DNA of 33,538 nt from Hyphomicrobiales bacterium (GCA_017304475.1 JAFKKV010000054.1:1-33538), one strand, 5' to 3'; counted from the stretch's first letter, positions 1 through 8,086 are shown. Notes: generated from the letters alone by a model not told the origin. Program-made: numbers and translations.

Positions 1-54
1 GCCGTCCTTGCTGCCGCGCACTTCAATTCGAAACGATCACAACCCGCCGGTCCC

Positions 55-1401
55 TCACGCCGTCAGCGAGGCCGCGTGGCGATAGCCGATGCGCTTTTCC
101 GGCGGCAGCGGATAGCGGCCGGCGATCCGCTCCATCATCAGCCGGACATCGCTCATCGCGCCCGCTTTCACCGCCGCGTCGGTGAACAATTGCTCCAGCA
201 CGTCCTGCTGCGCGTGGCTGCCGCCGAGCCGGTACATGCCGCCGAGCGCCGGCCGCATCAGGTCGACCGCCTCCTGGAAGCGGCCGCGGCCATGGGCGAG
301 CACGGCCGCCGAGATCGGCAGCGCATAGCGCCTGACAAGGCCCGCCACCGTGTCCGAGCCAGCCGCCGCGGCCTTGAGACCCGCTAGGAAGGCGTCGGCT
401 GCCTGGAAGCGCCCGGTGCGGACCAGCGCCATCATCCAATGCGGCAAGGTGAAGGTGTTCAGGCAGTCGCCGATCCGGCCTTCGGCCTTGTCGGCCAGCT
501 CGACCCAGCGGTCGCCGACATCGACGCCCTGCAATTCCAGCCGGAACAGCATGGAGGCGGCGTTCTGCACGTCGATATAGAGATCCGGCTGGGCCGCCAC
601 GATGGGCGAGGCCAGGTTGCGAAAGCCCTGGTCGTAGAGATCCAGGACTTCGCCGAACTCCTCGCGTTCGAGATGGTAGAGGCCGCGATGCCACCACAGG
701 TGATGCTTGAGATTGTTGCCGCCCTGCCAGTGCGGCTCCAGCTCGCGCAGCATCAATATGCCTTCGCTGCGCCGCCCCTGCATTTCCAGGACATGGGCCA
801 CCGCATGGGTCGCCCAGATATCGGCGGGATCCAGCGCGATCGCCTCGCGGCCGGAATTCTCCGCCACCGTGTAGTTGCCGCATTCCTCATTGGCGAAGGC
901 CCGGCAGGCGAGCACGGCGCCGCGCCCGGCCAGTCCGAGCTCCCATTGCGGCAAGGCCGTTTCGACGGTGCTCAGCATCTGCTCGGCCCGGCCGAGCCAG
1001 AAGGCGTTGAAATGATGCAGCCGGAAGGCGACGACATCGGTCGGATCGTCGGCGACGATCGCCTCCCAGCGGGCCAGCAATTCGTCGAGCCGGCCATCCA
1101 CCCAGGCCTCCAGCGCCGCGACATGGGCCTGTTCGCGCGTTGTGGTGGTCGCGGCGGTCCGCTTGGCCTGGCTCAGCGCCTCGCGCGCCACCGGCACCAA
1201 GGCGAGGTTGAAGGCGGCGAGTGTCAGGTAGCCGCGCAGGACATGGGCCAGACAGAAGTCGGGGTCGAGCTCCAGGCAGGCCTTCAGCCGGGCGGCGGTG
1301 TCCAGCCGATAGGTCAGGTAGCCCGCCACCGCATGGTCGAAAGCCTCCGCCGCTGCTTGCGACGAGCAGGTCACGGTCAGTCCACGACAATCCCTGGGCA
1401 T
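55..1401 (-). CDS. TTC38-like tetratricopeptide repeat protein
   Basis: Predicted 448-residue soluble protein made of helical TPR-like units. The pattern of paired helices and the stretch HLWWHRGLYHLEREEFGEVL resemble the TTC38 family, a conserved but functionally uncharacterised TPR family found in bacteria and animals (the human member is about 470 residues, so this copy looks full length). There is no signal peptide or membrane segment, so it is probably cytoplasmic and may act in protein-protein contacts. The frame stays open upstream to 1593, but that stretch is low complexity and antisense to the TPP riboswitch. I therefore place the start at the ATG at 1401 (protein beginning MPRDCRG), just before the first helix. 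It is divergent from the thiamin operon with no visible functional link. Family assignment is by recalled similarity; the biochemical role is unknown. Confidence 0.75.
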   Translation of the reverse strand: MPRDCRGLTVTCSSQAAAEAFDHAVAGYLTYRLDTAARLKACLELDPDFCLAHVLRGYLTLAAFNLALVPVAREALSQAKRTAATTTTREQAHVAALEAWVDGRLDELLARWEAIVADDPTDVVAFRLHHFNAFWLGRAEQMLSTVETALPQWELGLAGRGAVLACRAFANEECGNYTVAENSGREAIALDPADIWATHAVAHVLEMQGRRSEGILMLRELEPHWQGGNNLKHHLWWHRGLYHLEREEFGEVLDLYDQGFRNLASPIVAAQPDLYIDVQNAASMLFRLELQGVDVGDRWVELADKAEGRIGDCLNTFTLPHWMMALVRTGRFQAADAFLAGLKAAAAGSDTVAGLVRRYALPISAAVLAHGRGRFQEAVDLMRPALGGMYRLGGSHAQQDVLEQLFTDAAVKAGAMSDVRLMMERIAGRYPLPPEKRIGYRHAASLTA

Positions 1402-1496
1402 CGCCACGGCTCCTTGCTGCGGCGGCCTTCGTCCTCGGCCGCCCGGCGCCAAGCTCACGCCATCGGGGCGGGATTGTCCACCACCGCCTGTGGGGG

Positions 1497-1525
1497 TTGA
1501 CGCGGCGGGGCGAGGGGGCCAGATT
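1497..1525 (+). promoter_or_regulatory. Candidate sigma-70 promoter of the thi operon
   Basis: TTGACG at 1497-1502 matches five of six bases of the -35 consensus. With a 17-base spacer, CAGATT at 1520-1525 is a weak -10 (three of six). The predicted transcription start near 1532 falls at the first bases of the TPP aptamer, which is where a riboswitch promoter should place it. The position is persuasive but the -10 is poor. Confidence 0.4.
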
Positions 1526-1533
1526 CCATGAAA

Positions 1534-1642
1534 CTCTGAGGGGAGCCCCGCGACGGGGCTGAGAGGCTGCACCGCCGGTTTGGCAACCGGCACCGTGGCG
1601 ACCCTTGAACCTGATCCGGATCATGCCGGCGGAGGGACAGGG
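1534..1642 (+). ncRNA. TPP riboswitch (THI element)
   Basis: The conserved THI-box blocks appear in order: GGGGAGCCC then GGGGCTGAGAGG (1540-1565), a variable hairpin (ACCGCCGG to CCGGCACCGT), then ACCCTTGAACCTGATCCGG (1601-1619) and ATGCCGGCGGAGGGA (1623-1637). The closing P1 helix can be drawn between CTCTG (1534-1538) and CAGGG (1638-1642). The thiO Shine-Dalgarno GGAGGGA (1631-1637) is part of the conserved aptamer, and the P1 3' strand abuts the thiO ATG at 1643. No separate expression platform or terminator fits, so thiamin pyrophosphate binding probably hides the ribosome binding site directly and lowers translation of the thiazole operon. Confidence 0.96.
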
Positions 1643-2665
1643 ATGCGTCACGACGCGTCAGGGCGCGATGCGCCGATCAGCATTATCGGAGCAGGCATTG
1701 CCGGCCTTTGGCAGGCGCTGCTCTTCGCGCGGGCCGGCCACGCCGTCACGCTCTACGAGCGCGACGACGCGGCCATGAGCCATGCGACCAGCCATTGGGC
1801 CGGCGGCATGCTGGCCCCCTGGTGCGAGCGCGAAGCAGCCGACGACGTGGTGGCGAGGCTCGGCATCCGCTCCCTCGCGCTGTGGCGCGAGACGTTGCCG
1901 GATCTCGCCTTCAAGGGCTCGCTGGTCGTCGCCCATGCCCGCGACCGCTCGGATTTCGAGCGCTTCGCCCGGATGACGGAGGGCCATGTCCGGCTGGATG
2001 CGGCAGCGATCGCCGGCCTCGAGCCGGCGCTTGAGGGGCGTTTCCGCGAGGCCCTGCATTTCCCCGGCGAGGGCCATGTCGAGCCGCGCGCGGTCATGCC
2101 GGCGCTGCGCCGGCTGATCGCCGAGGCCGGCGGCCGCATCCTTTTCGGCGCGGCGCGCGATCCGGACGATCTGGCCGGCCTGGTCATCGACTGCCGCGGG
2201 CTCGCCGGCCGCGACCGGGCGCCCGCGCTGCGCGGCGTCAAGGGCGAGACCGTGCTGGTCGAGACATCGGAGATCGCATTCACGCAGCCGATCCGGCTCC
2301 TGCATCCGCGCTGGCCGCTCTATGTCGTGCCGCGCTCGGGCAACCGCTTCCTTGTCGGCGCCACCACGATCGAGAGCGAAGGCGAGGGCGTCAGCCTGCG
2401 CTCGGCCATGGAGCTGATGACCGCGGCCTATGCGCTGCACCCGGCCTTTGCCGAAGCGCGTATCGTCGAGCTCGGCTCGGCGCTCAGGCCCGCCTTTCCC
2501 GACAATCATCCGCGGATCGCCGTCGCCGGCCGGCTCATTTCGGTCAACGGGCTCTACCGCCACGGATTTCTCATCGCACCGGCGCTCGCGGAGCTGACGC
2601 TCTCGCATGTGCATCAAGGCTCGCAAGGCGACCTAATCGACACGGAGGTGATGTCATGGTCCTGA
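1643..2665 (+). CDS. thiO: ThiO, FAD-dependent glycine oxidase
   Basis: A 340-residue DAO-family flavoprotein. In thiamin synthesis ThiO oxidises glycine to iminoglycine (dehydroglycine), the two-carbon/nitrogen donor for the thiazole ring, with reoxidation by O2. The N-terminal Rossmann motif GAGIAG is at residues 16-21, followed by an acidic residue at the end of strand two (LYERD); a C-terminal segment with NGLYRHGFLIAPA matches the flavin-contact end of the family. The length is normal. The ATG at 1643 is fixed by the riboswitch: GGAGGGA lies 5 bases upstream and the aptamer ends at 1642. It is first in the operon and overlaps thiS by 10 bases, so translation is probably coupled. Function is inferred from family and context. 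Confidence 0.93.
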   Translation: MRHDASGRDAPISIIGAGIAGLWQALLFARAGHAVTLYERDDAAMSHATSHWAGGMLAPWCEREAADDVVARLGIRSLALWRETLPDLAFKGSLVVAHARDRSDFERFARMTEGHVRLDAAAIAGLEPALEGRFREALHFPGEGHVEPRAVMPALRRLIAEAGGRILFGAARDPDDLAGLVIDCRGLAGRDRAPALRGVKGETVLVETSEIAFTQPIRLLHPRWPLYVVPRSGNRFLVGATTIESEGEGVSLRSAMELMTAAYALHPAFAEARIVELGSALRPAFPDNHPRIAVAGRLISVNGLYRHGFLIAPALAELTLSHVHQGSQGDLIDTEVMSWS

Positions 2666-2853
2666 TCGTCAACGGCGCGCGCACCGAAACCGCCGCCACC
2701 AGCCTGCCGGCTCTGCTGGAAGAGCTCGACTACCAGCACCGGCACCTCGCCATCGCGGTCAATCACGAGGTGGTGCCGCGTGCGGCCTGGGCGAAAGCCA
2801 TGCTCAATGACGGCGACGCCATCGAGATCATCACGCCGCGCCAGGGCGGCTGA
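2656..2853 (+). CDS. thiS: ThiS, thiazole synthase sulfur carrier
   Basis: A 65-residue ubiquitin-fold protein ending in Gly-Gly (PRQGG), the tail that is adenylated and converted to a thiocarboxylate to deliver sulfur to ThiG. The N-terminal strand VLIVNGA and the LAIAVNHEVVPR segment are typical of ThiS. The start overlaps the end of thiO by 10 bases and GGAGGTG just upstream is a good ribosome binding site. It lies 4 bases before thiG. The activating enzyme ThiF/MoeB is not in the window and must be encoded elsewhere. Confidence 0.95.
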   Translation: MVLIVNGARTETAATSLPALLEELDYQHRHLAIAVNHEVVPRAAWAKAMLNDGDAIEIITPRQGG

Positions 2854-2857
2854 GGCC

Positions 2858-3640
2858 ATGGTCGATTTCTACGGACGCAGCTTCACCTCGCGCCTGCTGA
2901 TCGGCACCGCGCTTTATCCCTCGCCCGCCATCATGCAGGAGGCGGTGCGCGCCGCCGGTTCCGAGATCGTCACGGTTTCGGTGCGCCGCGAGACCGCCGG
3001 CGGCGCCACGGGGCAGGGCTTCTGGTCGCTGATCCAGGAGCTCGGCGTCGCGGTCCTGCCCAACACCGCCGGCTGCCGGAGCGTGCGCGAGGCGGTGACC
3101 ACGGCGAAGCTCGCCCGCGAATTGTTCGAGACGCCGTGGATCAAGCTCGAGGTGATCGCCGACGACGACACCTTGCAGCCCGACGTGGTCGGCCTGGTCG
3201 AGGCGGCGACCATCCTGGTCAAGGACGGCTTCGAGGTCTTTCCCTATTGCACCGAGGACCTGAGCGTGGCGCTGCGGCTGGCCGATGCCGGCTGCCGGGT
3301 GATCATGCCCTGGGCCTCGCCCATCGGCAGCGCCCGCGGCATCACCAACCGCAAGGCTTTGGAGCTGATGCGCCAGCGGCTGCCGGACCTGACCCTGGTG
3401 GTCGATGCCGGTCTCGGCGCGCCGTCCCATGCGGCCGAGGCGCTGGAAATCGGCTTCGACGCCGTCCTGCTCAACACGGCGATCGCCAAGGCCGCCGATC
3501 CCGTCGCCATGGCAAGGGCCTTTCGCAGCGGTGTCGAGGCCGGCTATACGGCCCATATCGCCGGGCTGATGGCCCCGCGCGACTTCGCTTCTCCGTCCAC
3601 CCCGGTTGTCGGGACACCGTTTTGGCATGACCTACCCTGA
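2858..3640 (+). CDS. thiG: ThiG, thiazole synthase
   Basis: A 260-residue (beta/alpha)8 enzyme that condenses deoxyxylulose 5-phosphate, iminoglycine and ThiS thiocarboxylate to the thiazole phosphate. Lys96 in TPWIKLEVI is the position of the Schiff-base lysine known from the Bacillus enzyme. PIGSARGITN and VDAGLGAPSHAAEALE are family phosphate- and substrate-binding loops. The frame is open upstream to 2780 inside thiS, but the ATG at 2858 (MVDFYGRSF), 4 bases after the thiS stop, gives the normal N-terminus. It overlaps thiE by 14 bases. Length and motifs are intact. Confidence 0.95.
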   Translation: MVDFYGRSFTSRLLIGTALYPSPAIMQEAVRAAGSEIVTVSVRRETAGGATGQGFWSLIQELGVAVLPNTAGCRSVREAVTTAKLARELFETPWIKLEVIADDDTLQPDVVGLVEAATILVKDGFEVFPYCTEDLSVALRLADAGCRVIMPWASPIGSARGITNRKALELMRQRLPDLTLVVDAGLGAPSHAAEALEIGFDAVLLNTAIAKAADPVAMARAFRSGVEAGYTAHIAGLMAPRDFASPSTPVVGTPFWHDLP

Positions 3641-4235
3641 TCGCTTCTACCCCGTCATCGACAGCATCGCCTGGCTGAAGCGCCTGACCGCGCTCGGCGT
3701 CGGCACCGTCCAGCTCAGGGCGAAGAACCTGACGCGCGAGGAGGCGACCGCCCTGGTGCGCGAGGCGCTGCTGGTGACCCGCGGCACGGCCACCAAGCTG
3801 GTGGTCAATGACTGGTGGCAGGCGGCGATCGATGCCGGCGCCGAACATGTCCATCTCGGCCAGGAAGACCTCGCCGAGGCCGATGTGCCGGCGATCCGGC
3901 GGGCCGGCCTGACGCTCGGCCTGTCGACCCATGACGATGACGAGCTGGATGCCGCGCTCGATCACGTGCCCGACTATGTGGCGCTCGGGCCGATCTACGA
4001 GACCACGCTCAAGGTCATGCGTTTTGGGCCGCAGGGCCTGGATCGCATCCGCACCTGGAAGAAGCGCATCGGCGCGACACCGCTGGTCGCCATTGGCGGC
4101 ATCACGCTGGAGCGTGCGCCGGCGGTCTATGCCAGTGGTGCCGACGTGATCGCCGTGGTCAGCGACGTCACCGCCAATGCCGATCCGGATCAGCGTGTGC
4201 GCGCTTGGCTGGCGCTTGCGGGGCAGGCGGCCTGA
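3627..4235 (+). CDS. thiE: ThiE, thiamine-phosphate synthase
   Basis: A 202-residue TIM-barrel enzyme joining thiazole phosphate with HMP pyrophosphate to give thiamin phosphate. Visible family blocks are TVQLRAKN (residues 27-34), VNDWWQAAIDAGAEHVHLGQ, STHDDDEL, DYVALGPIYETTLK and AIGGITLE. The ATG at 3627 overlaps the end of thiG by 14 bases; an in-frame TTG at 3606 is possible but gives a larger overlap. It closes the riboswitch-controlled operon. Neither thiC nor thiD is in the window, so pyrimidine synthesis is encoded elsewhere. Confidence 0.92.
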   Translation: MTYPDRFYPVIDSIAWLKRLTALGVGTVQLRAKNLTREEATALVREALLVTRGTATKLVVNDWWQAAIDAGAEHVHLGQEDLAEADVPAIRRAGLTLGLSTHDDDELDAALDHVPDYVALGPIYETTLKVMRFGPQGLDRIRTWKKRIGATPLVAIGGITLERAPAVYASGADVIAVVSDVTANADPDQRVRAWLALAGQAA

Positions 4236-4294
4236 ACGCCACCGGCAACGGCCCAAGCCGTTGATGGGACTGGTGTCGCGACGCGGTTCCTCGT

Positions 4295-5206
4295 ATGGAT
4301 TCCGTCATGATCAAGCGGCTTCCAGAGGGCAGGGGCGTCCAGTCGATCGAGGTCGGCGGGCGTTTGCTCGCCGCCATGGTCGAGCTCGGCAAGCCGGCCA
4401 TGCTGCGCGATCTCGCGGCCATGGCCAAGGTCACCTCGGCCCAGGCCCATGCCTATCTCGTCAGCTTCCGCAAGACCGGCCTGGTCGAGCAGGACCCGCT
4501 CAGCGGCCGCTACCTGCTCGGCCCCTTCGCGCTCCAGCTCGGCCTGACCCGCATGCGCGAGCACGTGCCGCTGCGCATGGCGAGCCAGGCGGCGATCGCG
4601 CTCGCCGCCGAGACCGGCCTGATGGTGACCGTTGCGGTCTGGGGCACCCATGGCCCGACCATCATCGAGGTCGAGGAATCGGTTCAGCCTGTTCACGTCA
4701 ACCTGCGCGTCGGCGCGGTCTATACGGTCACCGGCACCGCCACCGGCCGGCTGTTCGCCGCCTTCCTGCCGGAGGACCTGACGCAGCCCCTGATCGACAA
4801 GGAGCGCGGCGCCGGCCGGCCGGGCGCCACGCGGCCGGCCAAGGACAAGATGGCCGCCGATTTCGCCGAGATCCGGCAGCGCGGCTTCGCCACCACCGAG
4901 GGCATTCCGGTGCCGGGCATCAATGCCGTCAGCGCGCCGGTGCTCGACCATAGCGGCCAGGTGCAATTCGCGGTCACGCTGATCGGGCCGGCCTCGGACC
5001 TGATCGTCAAGGGCGACAGCGAGCAGGCCCTTTTCGTACGTAATTTCGCCGAAACCCTGTCGGCCAATCTCGGCTTCCGCGCCGCCGTGGCCGGCGACGA
5101 TCCCTCGGCGCCGGTCCTGCCCTTCGGCTTCGGCCGCATCGGCCGCGAATTCGCCGAGCGGGCGGTGCCGTTCACGCGAACGCCGCGCCGGTCGAGGCCG
5201 GGTTAG
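4295..5206 (+). CDS. IclR-family transcriptional regulator
   Basis: A 303-residue regulator. An N-terminal winged helix-turn-helix covers about residues 10-75 (MLRDLAAMAKVTSAQAHAYLV is its helix region), followed by the IclR ligand-binding domain (MASQAAIALAAETGLMVTVA, RGFATTEGIPVPGINAVSAPV). IclR proteins usually control catabolic operons by binding an aromatic or small-acid effector. There are 59 bases after thiE containing a small hairpin, and it lies convergent to the ABC importer, so its target is more likely that importer or the SDR-EthD-OYE-flavoprotein operon than thiamin synthesis. That link is inference. A start at 4307 is also possible. The C-terminus is slightly long and basic. 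Confidence 0.87.
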   Translation: MDSVMIKRLPEGRGVQSIEVGGRLLAAMVELGKPAMLRDLAAMAKVTSAQAHAYLVSFRKTGLVEQDPLSGRYLLGPFALQLGLTRMREHVPLRMASQAAIALAAETGLMVTVAVWGTHGPTIIEVEESVQPVHVNLRVGAVYTVTGTATGRLFAAFLPEDLTQPLIDKERGAGRPGATRPAKDKMAADFAEIRQRGFATTEGIPVPGINAVSAPVLDHSGQVQFAVTLIGPASDLIVKGDSEQALFVRNFAETLSANLGFRAAVAGDDPSAPVLPFGFGRIGREFAERAVPFTRTPRRSRPG

Positions 5207-5284
5207 TGAAGGTCTGGGGGGCGATCGGTGAGGATGCGAGCCGTGCGGCGGGCAAGTCCTCTCGGTACTCGCGCTTGAACCTCT

Positions 5285-5438
5285 ACGTCACCCCCGGCGA
5301 GCGAAGCGAGGGAAGGGGGTCCAGGGGTTGCAGCGCACCGCCCGCGACACCGCGAACTCCGCTCTCCGGCATGCGCTGAAAGCGAGGTCTGTCGACCCCT
5401 GGACCCCCTTCCCTCGCTTCGCTCGCCGGGGGTGACGT
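5285..5438. repeat. Long inverted repeat, family A copy 1
   Basis: Two perfectly complementary 44-base arms (5285-5328 and 5395-5438) separated by a 66-base loop. The arms contain CACCCCCGGCGAGCGAAGCG and AGGGAAGGGGGTCCAGGGGT. The element fills the gap between the convergent ends of the IclR gene (5206) and livF (5514). Bases 5283-5333 recur exactly at 17315-17365, so this is a dispersed element. It could form a cruciform or, in RNA from either side, a very stable hairpin that terminates or protects transcripts. The rest of the gap 5207-5513 shows no gene. Confidence 0.9.
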
Positions 5439-5513
5439 CAGTGGTTCCAGCGCGCCTCCGCATGGGAGCCGCAAAAGTTCCCTCCGGACCAGAGGCCTTT
5501 TCTCGCCGCCCCT

Positions 5514-6236
5514 TCAATGCCCCCCACCCAGATAAGCCGCCCGCACCCTCGCGTTCTGCAGCATCTCGCGTCCCGTGCCCGACAGCACGATCCGGCCGGT
5601 CTCCAGCACATAGGCATGGTCGGCGACGGCCAGAGCCAGATTGGCCATTTGCTCGACCAGCAGGATGGTCATGCCGCTGGCGCGCAGGCGGCGGATAGTG
5701 GCGAAGATCTCCTTGATGATCAGCGGCGCCAGGCCGAGCGAGGGTTCGTCCATCAGCAGCAGCTTCGGCTCGCCCATCAGCGCGCGGGCGATGGCCAGCA
5801 TCTGCTGTTCGCCGCCCGACAGCGTCACGGCCGGCTGGTCGCGCCGTTCGGCGAGCCTTGGGAACATGTCGAACTGGGCGTCGATGGCGCGGGCAAGCTC
5901 GGCTGCCGAGAGCTTTCGCGAATAGGCCCCGAGCTCGAGATTGTCGCGCACGCTCTGGTCGGGGAAGACCTGTCGTCCCTCCGGCGACATGGCGATGCCG
6001 GCCTTCACCCGCCTATGCGCGGCAAGCTGGGTGATGTCCTCGCCGCGAAAGCGGATCTGGCCGGATTTCGGCAAGGCAAGCCCGGCGATCGCCTTCAGCA
6101 GCGTGCTCTTGCCCGCGCCATTGGCGCCGACAATGGCGACGACCTGGCCTTCGCCGACATGGATCGTCGCCTCCGTGACCGCCTGGATCGGGCCGTAGAA
6201 CAGCGAGACGGCATCGAGTGTCAGCATGGCGCTCAT
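5514..6236 (-). CDS. livF: LivF-type ABC transporter ATPase
   Basis: A 240-residue ATPase subunit of a branched-chain amino acid type (HAAT) importer. Walker A GANGAGKST is at residues 37-45, the signature LSGGEQQ at 139-145 and Walker B LLLMDEP at 159-165, followed by SLGLAP as in LivF proteins. It couples ATP hydrolysis to import through LivH and LivM at the inner membrane. The start overlaps the stop of the livM-livG fusion gene as ATGA, so the two are translationally coupled. It is the last gene of the importer operon, with the family A inverted repeat downstream. The ligand is not necessarily an amino acid. Confidence 0.92.
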   Translation of the reverse strand: MSAMLTLDAVSLFYGPIQAVTEATIHVGEGQVVAIVGANGAGKSTLLKAIAGLALPKSGQIRFRGEDITQLAAHRRVKAGIAMSPEGRQVFPDQSVRDNLELGAYSRKLSAAELARAIDAQFDMFPRLAERRDQPAVTLSGGEQQMLAIARALMGEPKLLLMDEPSLGLAPLIIKEIFATIRRLRASGMTILLVEQMANLALAVADHAYVLETGRIVLSGTGREMLQNARVRAAYLGGGH

Positions 6237-8080
6237 CGGTTGGCCGCCCCATCGCCCGCGAGCCCGAAGGCCGGCGCGCCGTCCGGGTCGCAGGCCTCTT
6301 CGGTCTCGTCGACGCCGAGATAGGCGGCGATGACGCGCGGGTCGCGCTGCATGGCGGCGGGCGGGCCCTCGGCGATCTTCTCGCCATAGTCGAGCACGAT
6401 GACATGGTCCGAAATGGCCATGACCAGGTCCATGTGATGCTCGACCAGGAGAATGGTGATGCCCTGGTCGCGGATGCGCATGAGCAGGCGGCCGAGCTCT
6501 TCGGTCTCCTGCGGGTTGAGGCCCGCGGCCGGCTCGTCGAGCAGCAGCACCTCGGGTTCGGTGGCGAGCGCCCGGGCCAGCTCGACACGCCGCTGCAGGC
6601 CATAGGCGAGACTGCCGGCCGGCATGTCGGCGACGCCGGTCAGGTCCAGGAAAGCCAGGATGCGCCGGGTTCTTTCGCGCGCCCGGCTTTCCTCGCGCAG
6701 TGACGACGGCAGGCCGAACAGCGAGGTGAAGAAGCCGTTGCGCATGCGGCCATGCTGCCCGATCAGGACATTGTCGGTGACCGAGAGCTCGCGGAACAGG
6801 CGCAGGTTCTGAAAGGTGCGGGCGACGCCGCGCCGGCAGATGGCGTGGGTCGATTGGCCGCCGATATCGTTGCCGCGGAATTCGATCCGGCCCTGATCGG
6901 CGCGGATGATGCCCGAGACCATGTTGATGAAGGTGCTCTTGCCCGCGCCGTTCGGCCCGATCAGCGCGTGGATATGGCCCGGCGTCAGGACGGCGCTGAC
7001 ATCACGCGCCGGCTTCACGCCGCCATAGGATTTCGACAGTCCCGTTGCGACCAGGAGCGGCGCATCCGACCGGTCGCCAGCCGTCGCGCGCACCGGCAGC
7101 GTCGCGCCGGCGGCGTCGGCCGGAGCCATGGCCGGCTCAGAGGATGCGCGCCGGCCGAACAGCCGCCGCGACAGGCCGGAGAATATGCCGGCCAGGCCCT
7201 GGGGCATGACATAGAGCGCGAACAGCAGCAGCGCGCCATTGGCGAAATGCTCGATCCACGACCAGCGCGCCAGGAAGGCGGAAAGCAAGGTCAGGGTCAG
7301 CGCGCCGAGCAGCGGCCCGACCAGCGAGCCGGCGCCGCCGAACAGCACGGTCAGCAGGATGAAGATCGACAGGTTGAAGGTGATGAAGTCGGAATTGATA
7401 TATTGGTTCTGCTGGGCGACCAGCGCGCCGGCGAGGCCGCAGGTGGTGGCGGCGATGACGAAGGCGAGCACCTTGATGCGCAGCACCGGCACGCCCATGG
7501 CGCTGGCGGCGACCTCGTCGGCCTGGATCGACAGGAGCGCCCGGCCGAGCCGGCCGATCAGCACGTTGCGCAGCAGGAGATGCACGACGAGGCTGAGAGC
7601 GATCGCGAACCACACCCATTGGGCCATGGTGAACGGCTCGCCGGCAAAGGTCAGCGGCTTGATCGCATAGATGCCCATGGCGCCGCCGAACAGGTCGGAG
7701 GCTTCCGTCACCAGCTTCTCGACCACGATGCCGAAGGCGAGCGTCACCATGGCGAGGCTCGGGCCGCGCACCCGCAGCGAGGGGGCGGCGATCAGCACGC
7801 CGAAAAAGGCCGAGATGACGGTTGCGAGCGCCAGCGCCGCCCAGGGGTTCATGTCGAAGCTGGTGGTCAGCATGGCCGCGGCATAGGCGCCGGCGGCGAA
7901 CAGGCCGGCCTGGCCGAGCGACTTCTGGCCGGCGAAGCCGAGCAGCACGTTCATGCCGGTGGCGCAGAGGAAATAGACGCAAACCGAAAACAGGATGCGC
8001 AGGTAGAAGTCATTGGCGGTGAGCAAGACCAGAAGGCAGGCGGCGAGCGCAATGCCCGAGGCGGTGAGGACGTGGCGCAT
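6233..8080 (-). CDS. livM-livG: LivM-LivG fusion: ABC permease and ATPase in one protein
   Basis: A 615-residue fusion. Residues 1-300 are a LivM-type permease with several membrane segments and the GMNVLLGFAGQKSLGQAGLF block. Residues about 301-340 are a basic then Ala/Pro-rich linker. Residues 341-592 are a LivG-type ATPase with Walker A GPNGAGKST (375-383), the LivG-type signature LAYGLQRRVELARAL (491-505) and Walker B VLLLDEP (511-517). The C-terminal tail is acidic. The separate E. coli proteins are of similar size to each half. It starts 6 bases after livH and overlaps livF by 4 bases. Such fusions occur in other alphaproteobacterial HAAT importers. Function is inner-membrane import with LivH and LivF. 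Confidence 0.93.
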   Translation of the reverse strand: MRHVLTASGIALAACLLVLLTANDFYLRILFSVCVYFLCATGMNVLLGFAGQKSLGQAGLFAAGAYAAAMLTTSFDMNPWAALALATVISAFFGVLIAAPSLRVRGPSLAMVTLAFGIVVEKLVTEASDLFGGAMGIYAIKPLTFAGEPFTMAQWVWFAIALSLVVHLLLRNVLIGRLGRALLSIQADEVAASAMGVPVLRIKVLAFVIAATTCGLAGALVAQQNQYINSDFITFNLSIFILLTVLFGGAGSLVGPLLGALTLTLLSAFLARWSWIEHFANGALLLFALYVMPQGLAGIFSGLSRRLFGRRASSEPAMAPADAAGATLPVRATAGDRSDAPLLVATGLSKSYGGVKPARDVSAVLTPGHIHALIGPNGAGKSTFINMVSGIIRADQGRIEFRGNDIGGQSTHAICRRGVARTFQNLRLFRELSVTDNVLIGQHGRMRNGFFTSLFGLPSSLREESRARERTRRILAFLDLTGVADMPAGSLAYGLQRRVELARALATEPEVLLLDEPAAGLNPQETEELGRLLMRIRDQGITILLVEHHMDLVMAISDHVIVLDYGEKIAEGPPAAMQRDPRVIAAYLGVDETEEACDPDGAPAFGLAGDGAANR

Positions 8081-8086
8081 CGGGCG

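Noticed and set aside
4246..4263. Hairpin CAACGGC-CCAA-GCCGTTG after thiE, considered as a terminator.
   Set aside because: The 7-bp stem is real but it is followed by ATGGGAC, not a T run; it may only weakly affect read-through into the IclR gene.
5203..5517. Small open frames inside the family A inverted repeats (also near 17315-17518 and 21530-21733).
   Set aside because: They follow the palindromes and have no ribosome binding site or recognisable product; they arise from the repeat sequence.
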